A stretch of 64,000 nt of DNA from Anaerotignum sp. Its GTDB lineage: Bacteria > Bacillota > Clostridia > Lachnospirales > Anaerotignaceae. A program made the position numbers and the translations under genes. The DNA lies in NCBI RefSeq assembly GCF_030625865.1, contig NZ_DAOUQB010000003.1:1-64000 (forward strand), given 5' to 3'. Numbering within the stretch: the first letter of the stretch is position 1; every line of letters begins with the position of its first letter. Shown here in pieces: positions 1 through 10,041 of this stretch. The notes under the pieces are model-generated. The model ran no database searches. It was not told where the DNA came from and saw only the letters and a program-made list of their open reading frames with translations.

Positions 1-486
1 AAGCCGGAATGGGTAGGGGAAAAAGGTGTTTTTCGGAATATGACCGATGACGAAATTAAGGCTTTGGTGGAAGAGGCTTACGCCGTTTTACCTGATGCGG
101 TAGGTATGAATAACCATATGGGGTCGGCGATTATGGAGGATACCAGATGCCTTGGAATTGTACTAGATGAATTGAAAGAACGGAATGGATTTTTTATTGA
201 CAGTGTGACTACCGCCAAAAGTCAGGGTCGAACGTTAGCGGAAGAAAAAGGGGTTCCCTTTTTTGCCAGAAGTGTTTTTTTAGACGGTACCAATGATGTG
301 GAAACGGTAAAGAAAAATCTTAGAAAAGCTGCGGAGGTTGCCTTGCGGGACGGGAAAGCTTTGGCCATCGGCCACGTGGGACCCGAGGGGGGAAACGTGA
401 CGGTAAAGGCCATTCAGGAATTGATTCCCGAATTAGAGCAGGAGGGAATTACCTTTGTTACCGCAGGAGATTTGATTGACGAATAG
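1..486 (+). CDS. Divergent polysaccharide deacetylase (YibQ-like), 5' end outside window
   Basis: Frame 1 is open from base 1 (KPEWVGEKGVFRNMTDDE...); motifs GMNNHMGSAIMED, FFIDSVTTAKS and AIGHVGPEG are typical of divergent polysaccharide deacetylases. Confidence 0.8.
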   Translation, partial: KPEWVGEKGVFRNMTDDEIKALVEEAYAVLPDAVGMNNHMGSAIMEDTRCLGIVLDELKERNGFFIDSVTTAKSQGRTLAEEKGVPFFARSVFLDGTNDVETVKKNLRKAAEVALRDGKALAIGHVGPEGGNVTVKAIQELIPELEQEGITFVTAGDLIDE

Positions 487-660
487 GGAAAAAATTCAGA
501 GATAATCTTACATAAGAAGTAGAAATGGGCATGGATATTTGGAACCGGTGTTGACGGAGAGTTAATGTTCTTTTCTCAGCGGGTATGGTATAATTATGAA
601 AACAATTTGTTTGGGAAAAAGTATGATCTTACAAAATATAGAACAATTAGAGGAGGAAAA

Positions 661-1224
661 ATGTCTCACTGGAATTCAAGAGGGCTTCGTGGTAGCTCTT
701 TAGAGGAAAATATCAACTTTACCAACGAAAAATATCGGCAAAGAGGGCTTGCGCTGCTGCAAAAGGTGCCTACGCCCATTACACCGGTAAAAATAAATCA
801 AGAAAATAAAACCATTACGTTAGCGTATTTTGAAAAACAGAGTACCGTTGATTATATTGGTGTTGCACAAGGGATACCTGTTTGTTTTGATGCAAAGGAA
901 ACAGCCCATAAGAATCTGCCTTTGCAGAATATACATAAGCACCAGATAGAGTTTATGGCGGATTTTCGTGCCCAACGAGGGTTGGCCTTTCTTCTGGTGC
1001 ATTTTACGGCTTTAGATGATTATTATCTTCTTCCCTTTGAAATATTGGAAGAGTTTTGGAGGAAAGCGGAAAAAGGGGGAAGGAAATCTATTCCTTTAGA
1101 GACTTTTGAACAAAAATACAGAATTCAGAAAACAGGTAATGGATTATTGCATTATTTGGAAGCAGTAAGTCTATACTTAGAGGAAACAGAAGAAAAACAG
1201 AGAAAGGACGGAGGCTTATGCTGA
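661..1224 (+). CDS. recU: Holliday junction resolvase RecU
   Basis: MSHWNSRGLRGSSLEENINFTNEKYRQRGLALLQKVPTPI...DYIGVAQGIPVCFDAKET; ATG 661 preceded by aggagg; the ORF track start at 565 is probably too early. Confidence 0.85.
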   Translation: MSHWNSRGLRGSSLEENINFTNEKYRQRGLALLQKVPTPITPVKINQENKTITLAYFEKQSTVDYIGVAQGIPVCFDAKETAHKNLPLQNIHKHQIEFMADFRAQRGLAFLLVHFTALDDYYLLPFEILEEFWRKAEKGGRKSIPLETFEQKYRIQKTGNGLLHYLEAVSLYLEETEEKQRKDGGLC

Positions 1225-2600
1225 AGAAAAGCGTTGTGGAAAATACATTATCAGCTGCATTAGGAACAGGGGCTGATTTTGCAGAGATATACATGGAGCA
1301 GTCCAAACGCAGCACAATAAGTGTGGTAAATGGAAGGGTTGAGGCGGCACAAAGTGGAATGGACTATGGTATAGGAATACGATTGTTTTTTCAAAACAAG
1401 GCGATTTATGGTTTTGCCAATGATACTTCGGAGAAAAATTTAATTCGTATTGCCAGAGAAGCGGCGGCAGCGGCTAGAGGAGATCGGGTATATACCCTTC
1501 AAGGATGGAGAAGAATGAACATGGCCTGTATGAATCCTATTCGTATCATGCCTGATGAGGTGGAAAAAAGGAAAAAGGCGGAAAAGCTTTTTTTAGCGGC
1601 GGAAGCGGCAAAAAAATACAGTGATATAATTACCCAAACCAAGACGGGTTGCCTGGATATTGTAAAGGATGTTTTTATTGCCAATACTGACGGATTGTGG
1701 GCAGAGGAACAGCGTGTCCGCAGCCGTTTTACCGTAGAGGCAATTGCTTCTTCGGCCACAGAAAAGCAAAGCGGGCATCTGGGCCCCGGGGGTTCTTTGG
1801 GGTTTGAGCTGTTTGAGCAAATTGATGTGGAGGAAAAGGCAAGGGAGGCAGCCAGAATTGCTGTTACCATGCTGGGGGCAAAGCCTTGCCCCGCAGGAAG
1901 AATGCCTGTGGTCATTGACAATGGATTTGGTGGTGTTATTTTTCATGAAGCTTGCGGACATAGTTTAGAAGCCACGGCAGTGGCCAGAAATGCTTCTGTT
2001 TTTGCAGGAAAGATGGGGGAGCAAATTGCTTCTTCTGTTGTGACTGCCATTGACGATGGAACCATTCCCAACGGATGGGGTTCTGCCGCCATGGATGATG
2101 AGGGAACACCTACTCAGAGAAATGTTTTAATTGAAAATGGCATTTTGCGTTCCTATTTGGTGGATAAGTTAAATGGAAGGCGTATGGGTGCCAAGTCCAC
2201 GGGTTCTTCCAGGCGGGAAAGCTATCGTTTTGCACCCACAAGCCGCATGACCAATACATTTATTGATAACGGGAAAAGCACCCCGGCTGAAATCATCGCC
2301 AATACGGACTTTGGTCTGTATGCAAAGCAGATGGGCGGCGGCAGTGTTGATCCGGCTACGGGCGCTTTTAATTTTGCGGTTTTAGAAGGATATATGATTC
2401 GGGATGGTAAAGTTGCCGAGCCTGTGAGGGGAGCAACCTTAATTGGAAAGGGCATGGAGGTTTTGATGAAAATTGATATGGTTGGAAATAATTTAGCCCG
2501 TGCCCAAGGAATGTGTGGCAGTATCAGCGGTTCCATTCCCACCGATGTTGGACAACCTATGATACGGGTAAAAGAAATGACCGTTGGCGGAAGGGGGTAA
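1218..2600 (+). CDS. tldD: TldD/PmbA family metalloprotease (TldD)
   Basis: HEACGHSLEA zinc-binding motif, long GxGxxV...RGATLIGKG...NNLARAQGMCGS C-terminus. Confidence 0.88.
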   Translation: MLKKSVVENTLSAALGTGADFAEIYMEQSKRSTISVVNGRVEAAQSGMDYGIGIRLFFQNKAIYGFANDTSEKNLIRIAREAAAAARGDRVYTLQGWRRMNMACMNPIRIMPDEVEKRKKAEKLFLAAEAAKKYSDIITQTKTGCLDIVKDVFIANTDGLWAEEQRVRSRFTVEAIASSATEKQSGHLGPGGSLGFELFEQIDVEEKAREAARIAVTMLGAKPCPAGRMPVVIDNGFGGVIFHEACGHSLEATAVARNASVFAGKMGEQIASSVVTAIDDGTIPNGWGSAAMDDEGTPTQRNVLIENGILRSYLVDKLNGRRMGAKSTGSSRRESYRFAPTSRMTNTFIDNGKSTPAEIIANTDFGLYAKQMGGGSVDPATGAFNFAVLEGYMIRDGKVAEPVRGATLIGKGMEVLMKIDMVGNNLARAQGMCGSISGSIPTDVGQPMIRVKEMTVGGRG

Positions 2601-2605
2601 AAACA

Positions 2606-3946
2606 TTGGAGAGACAGGCTTTGCAAAAGCAAATCATAGATGAGGCACTGAAACAGGGGTTTACCGATTGCGAGGTATTCTATTTAGGTGGGGAAAGCTT
2701 CGAAGTTTTATTAATGGAGGGCGAGGTTTCCAACTACGAAAATAGCAGTGAAGGGGGTATTTCTTTTCGTGGAACTTACCAAGGCCGTACGGGTTATGCT
2801 TCTATGGAACGTTTGGAAGAAGAAAGTATTGACTATGTGATTCAGGCGGCAAAAGAAAATGCCATGCTTATGCCTGAGGAAGAGTGTGAGGATTTATTTG
2901 GCGGGGAAGCGTATCCTGAATTTAACGGATATTATCCCGAATTGGAGCAGGTTTGCGTAGAAAAACGCATTCAGCTGGCAAAACGCATGGAGGAAGCGGC
3001 ATTAAACGGAGCGGAGAGCATTGCTTCTTTGGATTATTGCGTTTTAGGAATCGGAAAAAGAGAGGTGGCCATTGCCAATAGCCTTGGCTTGGATATTTCT
3101 TATACAAAAAATTTTGCTTCGGGGTATGTTAGTGCCATTGCGAGAAACGGTGATGAAACGAAAAAAGGCTCTGCATTTTGGAAGGGCAGGGATTGGGGAG
3201 ATTTTGACCCGGAAGAAACAGGCAGAAAAGCGGCAAGACGAGGGGCGGCTCTTTTGGGGGCAGGAACGGTGAACAGTGGAACCTATACCGCTGTTTTAGA
3301 CGGAAAGGCAATGACCTCGTTGTTGGCTGCCTTTAGCGGCATTTTCTTTGCGGAAAACGCCCAAAAGGGCTTTTCCCTGCTGAAAGATAGGCTTGGGGAG
3401 AAAATTGCGGCATCCTGCGTTACTTTGCGGGACGATGCCCTTTTGGAGGGCGGTTATGCTTCTGTACCTTTTGACAGCGAAGGGGTTGCGGGGAAAAACA
3501 AAGGGGTAATCCAGGAGGGATGCTTGAAAACTTTGTTGTATAATCGAAAATCCGCAAAGAAGGACGGCGTGGCTTCTACGGGAAATGGCTTTAAAGCAGG
3601 ATTGACTGCGCCGGTGAAAACGGCATGTACCAATTTTTATATCCAAAAAGGTGACAAGAGTTTAGAGGAGCTTTTTGGTCAAATGGAGAATGGTCTTTAT
3701 ATTACGGATTTTATGGGGTTGCATGCGGGAACAAATGCTGTTTCCGGGGATTTTTCGCTCTCTGCCGAGGGATTTATAGTAGAAAATGGAAAAATAGAAA
3801 AGCCCGTTGAGCAAATTACCATTGCAGGGAATTTTTATACGCTTTTACTGGATATTTTGGCGATGGGGGAGGATATGTATTTTGCGGCAAGCGGAAAAGG
3901 CTCTCCATCAGTTTTGGTAAAAAATATTTCTGTTGCAGGAAAATAG
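2606..3946 (+). CDS. pmbA: TldD/PmbA family protein (PmbA/TldE partner)
   Basis: Second TldD-like protein directly downstream; TTG start at 2606 after aaggggg; ...TGNGFKAGLTAPVKTACTNFYIQKG... Confidence 0.8.
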   Translation: MERQALQKQIIDEALKQGFTDCEVFYLGGESFEVLLMEGEVSNYENSSEGGISFRGTYQGRTGYASMERLEEESIDYVIQAAKENAMLMPEEECEDLFGGEAYPEFNGYYPELEQVCVEKRIQLAKRMEEAALNGAESIASLDYCVLGIGKREVAIANSLGLDISYTKNFASGYVSAIARNGDETKKGSAFWKGRDWGDFDPEETGRKAARRGAALLGAGTVNSGTYTAVLDGKAMTSLLAAFSGIFFAENAQKGFSLLKDRLGEKIAASCVTLRDDALLEGGYASVPFDSEGVAGKNKGVIQEGCLKTLLYNRKSAKKDGVASTGNGFKAGLTAPVKTACTNFYIQKGDKSLEELFGQMENGLYITDFMGLHAGTNAVSGDFSLSAEGFIVENGKIEKPVEQITIAGNFYTLLLDILAMGEDMYFAASGKGSPSVLVKNISVAGK

Positions 3947-4065
3947 ATGAGGCTCTGTTTAAAATTGTCTTAATTTTCCAGAAATTATGTTGTTTTTGTT
4001 GAAGTATTAGGATATGCTGAATAAAAATGAAGCTTTTAAAATTTATTTTTCTGGGGGAGAATGTT

Positions 4066-4209
4066 ATGGAGTCAATTCAGTCTTTTGTTGGTATGGGGTC
4101 TTTATTTACAATATGGGCTATCGTAGCAGCGGTAGTGCGTGTAGGGCTAGAAATTACCCTGGCGGTTTTAGCCATAAAATGCATGCTAAAGTATTTAAAG
4201 AATGATTAG
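4066..4209 (+). CDS. Small hydrophobic membrane protein, unknown
   Basis: ATG 4066 after gggggagaatgtt; MESIQSFVGMGSLFTIWAIVAAVVRVGLEITLAVLAIKCMLKYLKND, one or two hydrophobic segments. Confidence 0.45.
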   Translation: MESIQSFVGMGSLFTIWAIVAAVVRVGLEITLAVLAIKCMLKYLKND

Positions 4210-4241
4210 AAGACAATAAAATATGAATAATAGGAGGGGCC

Positions 4242-4691
4242 ATGAAGCAATATCAAAAAAATATTTTATCTGCTTTTGTTATTGTAATTGGAGGATTTAT
4301 CCTTTTTAATTTAGCATTCCTGCTAGCATTTCTTGTGATAAAATCAAGTATGATCGTTTTGGGTGTTGCTGAAAATGCACCGCCCCCTATGCTAAGTAGG
4401 GCGTTATACCTTATCCTAGTCTGTTTGATGTCATGGTTTATTTTTCGTTCGCGTCTGAATAAGCTATTAAAGGCTACTTATTTGACAATGCCCCTTATGG
4501 TAATCCTTGTGGTAACCGGCATAAGTTTTTATGGGCAATCAAAGTGGCTTATTGTCGGCGTTGGAGCTGTAATTATTTTTGCGGTACTCTATTATCTTTA
4601 CAAGAAAAAACTTTCCTGGCAATATTTTTTCGCTGTGTTTTATGTTTGTGCAGTGGCGCTTTGGAATATGATATTTGATGTTCAAATATAA
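4242..4691 (+). CDS. Putative multi-pass membrane protein, unknown
   Basis: 149 aa with repeated hydrophobic segments; RBS aggagg upstream. Confidence 0.6.
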   Translation: MKQYQKNILSAFVIVIGGFILFNLAFLLAFLVIKSSMIVLGVAENAPPPMLSRALYLILVCLMSWFIFRSRLNKLLKATYLTMPLMVILVVTGISFYGQSKWLIVGVGAVIIFAVLYYLYKKKLSWQYFFAVFYVCAVALWNMIFDVQI

Positions 4692-4743
4692 GAAACGGAA
4701 GAAATTTGATTAAATATTCTATTTTACAATTACTAAAATAAAT

Positions 4744-4836
4744 AAGTGAATTTATATTCCCGAATTTTTAAAAACTGTATCCATTTTGGAGAAGTTTTTT
4801 GATTTTATGGTTAGAGAGGGGAATATAAATTCACTT
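4744..4836. repeat. Long inverted repeat (18-bp perfect arms, about 57-nt spacer) between convergent genes
   Basis: AAGTGAATTTATATTCCC (4744-4761) / GGGAATATAAATTCACTT (4819-4836). Confidence 0.85.
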
Positions 4837-4856
4837 TATTTTTGTTGAAAAATTAT

Positions 4857-6482
4857 TTAGCTGTCTATTTTATTGGAGAAATCCTGAAGCTGCTTCAACA
4901 ACTTTTCCATATCTCTATTTGCGCCACCTTTATTCTGGTTAATCAGTCGAATCAACCGCTGACCTGCCAAATCAAGCTGTTCCGATAGATAGATTGCCCG
5001 TTTTCCGCCAGTAGATACAGCTTTTTGCTGGGGTGTTTCCTTGGGCTTTACGGGGATTTTTACGCCTTCTGTCAATAAAGCGCCACTTGCCAGGTCATAG
5101 CAGGCACCGCTGAAAGGGGCAACGGCCTGATATTCGTATTCGTCAATGAGATTCTGAGCAAATGCTTGGGTAACAAGGTCATCACCGTGTACAACAAAGA
5201 CTTTTGTGGGTTTTGGATCAAAATTGTTAATCCAGCGTAGCAGACCATTTTTATCAGCATGGCCGCTAACCCCTGCCAGTTGTTCAACATGAGCATTGAC
5301 AGAGATAGTTTCGCCGAACAGACGAACTTCCTCTGCCCCTTCAACAATGATTCTGCCTAAAGTTCCTATAGCTTGATAGCCAACAAAAAGCACGGTGCTT
5401 TCCTTGCGCCACAGGTTATGTTTTAAATGGTGGCGGATACGACCGGCTTCGCACATACCTGAGGCTGAAATGATAACCTTTGGATCACGGTCAAAGTTGA
5501 TTGCTTGAGAATCTTCGGGGGTTACAGCGGTAATCAGACCGTTGAATTCCAGAGGATTGATGCCTTTTTTTACTAATTCCATGGCTTTGGTATCATAGCA
5601 ATCCATTCTGTTTTCCTTAAAGACTTTTGTTGCTTCAATTGCCAAGGGGCTATCGACATAAACTTTAAAATTCTCATGGTTTTTTACTAGTTTTCGTTCC
5701 TTGATTTCTCGTATAAAATATAGCATTTCTTGGGTTCGTCCTACGGCAAAAGCGGGGATAACCAAGTTGCCGCCACGGTCAAAGGTTTCTTGAATATGCT
5801 TTGCCAGCTCCGCAACGTAATCCGGCGGAGGGTTATGCAAACGATCACCGTAGGTGCTTTCCATAATGACATAGTCTGCTTCTTTTGTGTATCTGGGGTC
5901 ATGAATAATGGGCTGGTTAAGATTGCCGATATCCCCTGAAAATACAACTTTTTTCGTTGTCTGGCCTTCGGTCAGCCAAATTTCAATGCTGGAGGAACCA
6001 AGAAGGTGTCCCACGTCGGTAAAACGAATGGAGATGCCGTTGGTTACGGAAATTTCCTTTTCATAATCACAGGGGACAAAATGCCCGGCAACGGCTGATG
6101 CTTCTTCTGTGGTATACAGGGGCTCAAAGGGTGCCTTTCCGGCTCTTTTGGCCTTGCGGTTTCTCCATTGGGCTTCAAATTCCTGAATATGGGCACTATC
6201 CAAAAGCATAATGCGGCAAAGGTCTGTTGTTGCTTCTGTTGCATAGATTTCCCCACGGAATCCATTTTTGTAGAGTAATGGCAACAACCCGGAATGGTCA
6301 ATATGGGCGTGGGACAGGAAAACATAGTCGACATCTGATGCGGGTACGGGAATTTCTTGATTTTCATAGGTATCATGTCCTTGCTCCATTCCGCAATCCA
6401 ACAGGATGCTTTTGCCACAGGCTTCGATATAATGGCAGCTGCCGGTTACCTCATGAGTTGCTCCTAAAAACATTAATTTCAT
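4857..6482 (-). CDS. MBL-fold metallo-hydrolase with beta-CASP/RNA-specificity domain (COG1236-like)
   Basis: SHAHIDHSGLLP, VFSGDIG, STYGDR, SASGMCEAGRIRHHLKH, SGHADKNGL motifs. Confidence 0.85.
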   Translation of the reverse strand: MKLMFLGATHEVTGSCHYIEACGKSILLDCGMEQGHDTYENQEIPVPASDVDYVFLSHAHIDHSGLLPLLYKNGFRGEIYATEATTDLCRIMLLDSAHIQEFEAQWRNRKAKRAGKAPFEPLYTTEEASAVAGHFVPCDYEKEISVTNGISIRFTDVGHLLGSSSIEIWLTEGQTTKKVVFSGDIGNLNQPIIHDPRYTKEADYVIMESTYGDRLHNPPPDYVAELAKHIQETFDRGGNLVIPAFAVGRTQEMLYFIREIKERKLVKNHENFKVYVDSPLAIEATKVFKENRMDCYDTKAMELVKKGINPLEFNGLITAVTPEDSQAINFDRDPKVIISASGMCEAGRIRHHLKHNLWRKESTVLFVGYQAIGTLGRIIVEGAEEVRLFGETISVNAHVEQLAGVSGHADKNGLLRWINNFDPKPTKVFVVHGDDLVTQAFAQNLIDEYEYQAVAPFSGACYDLASGALLTEGVKIPVKPKETPQQKAVSTGGKRAIYLSEQLDLAGQRLIRLINQNKGGANRDMEKLLKQLQDFSNKIDS

Positions 6483-6711
6483 ATGGATTCCTCCTTATCA
6501 TCGTACAGGTTTTGGATGATTTAATCCATTTTTAGTATAGCTCTATTTTTATGGGATGACAAGATGTCTCTTTTTTTAGCAATTTTATATTGAGCGCTGT
6601 CGAAAATGCCTGTTTTTTTTGTATGGAAAGAAATAGTTGTGTGGTATATAATAAATGAAAGACCTTTGGGGTAAATGGGATCAAGGTGCAACGTAAAAAG
6701 GGGATGATATT

Positions 6712-8949
6712 GTGGAAATAACAGAGTTATATGATATCTTTCAAATCGTAAATGGCGAACACTATGACCCACATAGAGTGTTGGGGATGCATGAGATTGA
6801 AATGGATGGGGAAACAGCCATTGGCGTGCGGGCCTTTTTACCAGGTACACAAAAAATTACTGTCATAGATATGAAAAATAAAAAAAAGCAGTATCCTATG
6901 ACAAAAATTCATGACGATGGATTTTTTGAAGTGCTTCTGTGGGATCGCAAAGAATGGTTTCGATATATGTTGGAATTTACCAATGACAGTGGAATCACTT
7001 GGCGCAGCTATGACCCCTATTCCTTTTTACCTACCATTTCCGAATATGATAGATACTTATTTGGGGCAGGCAACCATTATGAAATTTACGATAAAATGGG
7101 AGGCCGATTGATAAACCATGGTGGCACAAGGGGTGCTGCATTTACGGTTTGGGCACCCAATGCAAAAAGTGTAAGTGTGATTGGAAGCTTCAACCAATGG
7201 GATACGCGGCGCCATCCTATGCGTCGCTTGGGTATATCGGGCGTTTGGGAGCTTTTTATCCCCGGATTGATGGAAAACGATCAGTATAAATTCCATGTAA
7301 TACAATGTGATGGTACCCCTGCGGATAAAGCAGACCCTTACGGCAGATTTTCGCAGGTTCGTCCTGAAACTGCCTCTGTTCTGTACAATTCCAAAAAATA
7401 TAAGTGGCATGATAAAAGATGGCTTACTGCTCGGAGTAAGAGAAGTCCTTATACTTCCCCCATGAATGTATATGAGGTGCATTTGGGCTCTTGGATGCGA
7501 GTACCCGAGGAGGGAGATCGCTTTTTAAGTTATATTGAGTTGGCAGATCAACTGATTCCCTATGTGGAGGAAATGGGTTATACTTATATTGAACTTTTGC
7601 CCATTTTGGAGCATCCTTTTGATGGAAGCTGGGGTTATCAGGTTACGGGGTATTTTGCCCCCACCAGCCGTTTTGGCACGCCTGATGAATTTAAATATTT
7701 CGTTGATACCTGCCATAATCATGGCATAGGCGTAATTTTGGATTGGGTGCCTGCTCATTTTCCAAAGGATTCCTTTGGTCTAGGGCGATTTGATGGAACT
7801 GCGTTGTATGAACATGCTGACCCCCGCCGCGGCGAGCACAGGCAGTGGGGAACCTATATGTTTAACTATGGCAGAAAAGAGGTTACTAATTTTTTAATCA
7901 GTAATGCCCTATTCTGGCTACAGGAATACCACATGGATGGTTTAAGGGTGGATGCGGTGGCCTCTATGCTGTATCTTGATTTTGGAAAGGATGCGGGAGA
8001 GTGGCTGCCCAATCAGTATGGCGGCAGTGAGAACTTAGAGGCAGTTGAGTTTTTAAAGCATATGAATTCTATTGTCAAGGAAAGAGTTCCCGGGGCAATG
8101 ATGATTGCCGAGGAGTCTACCTCATGGCCGGGGGTAACCAAAGATCCTAAGGAGGGTGGTTTGGGCTTTACCCTAAAGTGGAATATGGGCTGGATGAATG
8201 ATTTCCTGTTCTATATGAAAAATGATCCTCTATTCCGAAAAAATTATCATAACCGTTTGACCTTTGGCATGGCCTATCATTACTCGGAAAACTTTATTCT
8301 GGTGCTTTCCCATGATGAGGTAGTTCATGAAAAAAGCGCTATGATTGGGAAGATGCCGGGGGACGACTGGCAGCGTTTTGCCAATCTCCGCCTTGCCTAT
8401 GGATTTATGTACGGACATCCCGGCAAAAAATTGCTTTTTATGGGTGGAGAATTCGGTCAGTACCATGAATGGTGCGAAGCAAGAAGTTTGGACTGGCATT
8501 TGCTGCAATATGCAGATCATCAGCATATGCAGACTTATGTAAAACAGCTAAACCAGTTATATCTGGAAAATGACGCTTTTTGGAAAGAAGATTCTAATCC
8601 CCATGGTTTTCAATGGATTTCCTGCGATGATAGAGATTTGTCCATGCTATCTTTTATACGTCGCAGTGATGACAAAGAAATTTATTGTATTTGTAATTTT
8701 ACGCCTGTTGCCCACGCCGATTTTCGTATTGGCTTGCCCAATAAGGGGAAATATAAAGAAATTTTCAATAGCGACAGCCTTGAATTTGGCGGAAGCGGTG
8801 TGGAAAATACGGAGGAAATTATTGCAGAGGAAATACCTTGGGATCACTTTAGCCAAAGTGTTTCCATCAACGTACCACCCCTTGGGATGATTGTTTTGAC
8901 CCAAGAGAAGGAAAAAATTATAAAAACAAGTAAGGTAACAAAGATTTAG
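6712..8949 (+). CDS. glgB: 1,4-alpha-glucan branching enzyme (GH13)
   Basis: GTG start 6712; N-terminal FTVWAPNAKSVSVIGSFNQW, DWVPAHFPKD, DGLRVDAVASMLYLDF, AEESTSWPGVT, LSHDEVVH. Confidence 0.93.
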   Translation: MEITELYDIFQIVNGEHYDPHRVLGMHEIEMDGETAIGVRAFLPGTQKITVIDMKNKKKQYPMTKIHDDGFFEVLLWDRKEWFRYMLEFTNDSGITWRSYDPYSFLPTISEYDRYLFGAGNHYEIYDKMGGRLINHGGTRGAAFTVWAPNAKSVSVIGSFNQWDTRRHPMRRLGISGVWELFIPGLMENDQYKFHVIQCDGTPADKADPYGRFSQVRPETASVLYNSKKYKWHDKRWLTARSKRSPYTSPMNVYEVHLGSWMRVPEEGDRFLSYIELADQLIPYVEEMGYTYIELLPILEHPFDGSWGYQVTGYFAPTSRFGTPDEFKYFVDTCHNHGIGVILDWVPAHFPKDSFGLGRFDGTALYEHADPRRGEHRQWGTYMFNYGRKEVTNFLISNALFWLQEYHMDGLRVDAVASMLYLDFGKDAGEWLPNQYGGSENLEAVEFLKHMNSIVKERVPGAMMIAEESTSWPGVTKDPKEGGLGFTLKWNMGWMNDFLFYMKNDPLFRKNYHNRLTFGMAYHYSENFILVLSHDEVVHEKSAMIGKMPGDDWQRFANLRLAYGFMYGHPGKKLLFMGGEFGQYHEWCEARSLDWHLLQYADHQHMQTYVKQLNQLYLENDAFWKEDSNPHGFQWISCDDRDLSMLSFIRRSDDKEIYCICNFTPVAHADFRIGLPNKGKYKEIFNSDSLEFGGSGVENTEEIIAEEIPWDHFSQSVSINVPPLGMIVLTQEKEKIIKTSKVTKI

Positions 8950-9041
8950 CTTCGGATATCAATATATAGTGGGTCTCCTTCAAAATGTGTGGAAAATATA
9001 GAGAGCTTGTTTTTTTTCTTAGGAAAATCATAGTCTTTATA

Positions 9042-9070
9042 TTGACGGTTGTTGCTTTTTTGTGTATAAT
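9042..9070 (+). promoter_or_regulatory. Sigma-A-type promoter upstream of rpsU
   Basis: TTGACG (9042-9047), 17 bp, TATAAT (9065-9070). Confidence 0.7.
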
Positions 9071-9158
9071 TCTTAAATGTATGGTAAAAATGGCGGATCT
9101 GGCGCGGTTTTTTATCATCTGCAACAAACGAATCTCGCATCTGGAGGGAGGGAAATTC

Positions 9159-9335
9159 ATGTCGGAGGTAAAAGTTAAAGAAAATGAATCCTTAGACAGC
9201 GCACTGCGTCGTTTTAAAAGAACGTGTGCCAGAGATGGCATCATGGGCGAAGTTCGCAAAAGAGAGCATTATGACAAACCCAGCGTAAAGCGCAAAAAGA
9301 AATCCGAAGCCGCAAGAAAACGTAAGTTTAAATAA
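9159..9335 (+). CDS. rpsU: 30S ribosomal protein S21
   Basis: [58 protein letters not shown]; start 9159 after ggagggaggg. Confidence 0.95.
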   Translation: MSEVKVKENESLDSALRRFKRTCARDGIMGEVRKREHYDKPSVKRKKKSEAARKRKFK

Positions 9336-9363
9336 AATCTAGACGGCGAAAAGGGATGATGAT

Positions 9364-9816
9364 ATGTCATTAAAAGAGCAACTATTTGCAGATTTAAAAA
9401 CTGCGATGAAAGAAAAGGATTCCGTTCGAAAGGATACAGTTCAGTTAGTCCGTTCGGGTATCCTTCAGATCGAGAAGGACAAAAAAGTCGAATTGGATGA
9501 AGACGGCGTGATTGAAGTAATCACCAAACAGCTGAAAAGCAGAAGAGATTCCCTTCCTGAGTTTGAAAAAAGCGGAAGAACTGATCTGATTGAAAAACTC
9601 AATCAAGAGATCAATATTTTGTTAGGTTACCTTCCAGAGCAATTAAGCGAAACCGAAATCCAGACGATCGTAGAAGAAGCGATAAAAGAAACCGGTGCCT
9701 CTTCCATTAAAGAAATGGGAAAAGTTATGTCGGTGATTACACCGAAAGTAAAAGGGCGCGCTGATAATAAAATCGTTGGCAGTTTTGTAAAGAAAATGCT
9801 CCAGGGCAATCAATAA
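9364..9816 (+). CDS. yqeY: GatB/YqeY domain-containing protein
   Basis: MSLKEQLFADLKTAMKEKDSVRKDTVQLVRSGI..., classic rpsU-yqeY neighbourhood. Confidence 0.9.
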   Translation: MSLKEQLFADLKTAMKEKDSVRKDTVQLVRSGILQIEKDKKVELDEDGVIEVITKQLKSRRDSLPEFEKSGRTDLIEKLNQEINILLGYLPEQLSETEIQTIVEEAIKETGASSIKEMGKVMSVITPKVKGRADNKIVGSFVKKMLQGNQ

Positions 9817-9830
9817 TCATAGTGAAATTA

Positions 9831-9866
9831 AAAAAGACCTGTTGGGGAAACCCAGCAGGTCTTTTC
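9831..9866 (+). terminator. Rho-independent terminator
   Basis: AAAAAGACCTGTTGGGGAAACCCAGCAGGTCTTTT. Confidence 0.85.
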
Positions 9867-9939
9867 GCTTATTGTAAAATTTTATTAATAGATAGAGGAT
9901 GCAATAGATAATTTTGTGTAAATATAATGAAAGATTGAC

Positions 9940-9967
9940 TTGACTTTAAACAAAAGCGTGTTATAAT
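9940..9967 (+). promoter_or_regulatory. Sigma-A-type promoter of ABC operon
   Basis: TTGACT (9940-9945), 16 bp, TATAAT (9962-9967). Confidence 0.6.
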
Positions 9968-10041
9968 TACTTTAATAGTTTAAAGCATAACCGCACATAT
10001 GCATTAAAGCATGCGGCTTATTTTTGAGGGAGTGGTATGGT

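Noticed and set aside
1499-1921. Minus-strand ORFs within tldD (1499-1921, 1593-1961)
   Set aside because: Antisense shadow ORFs of a well-supported CDS; no RBS or recognisable domain.
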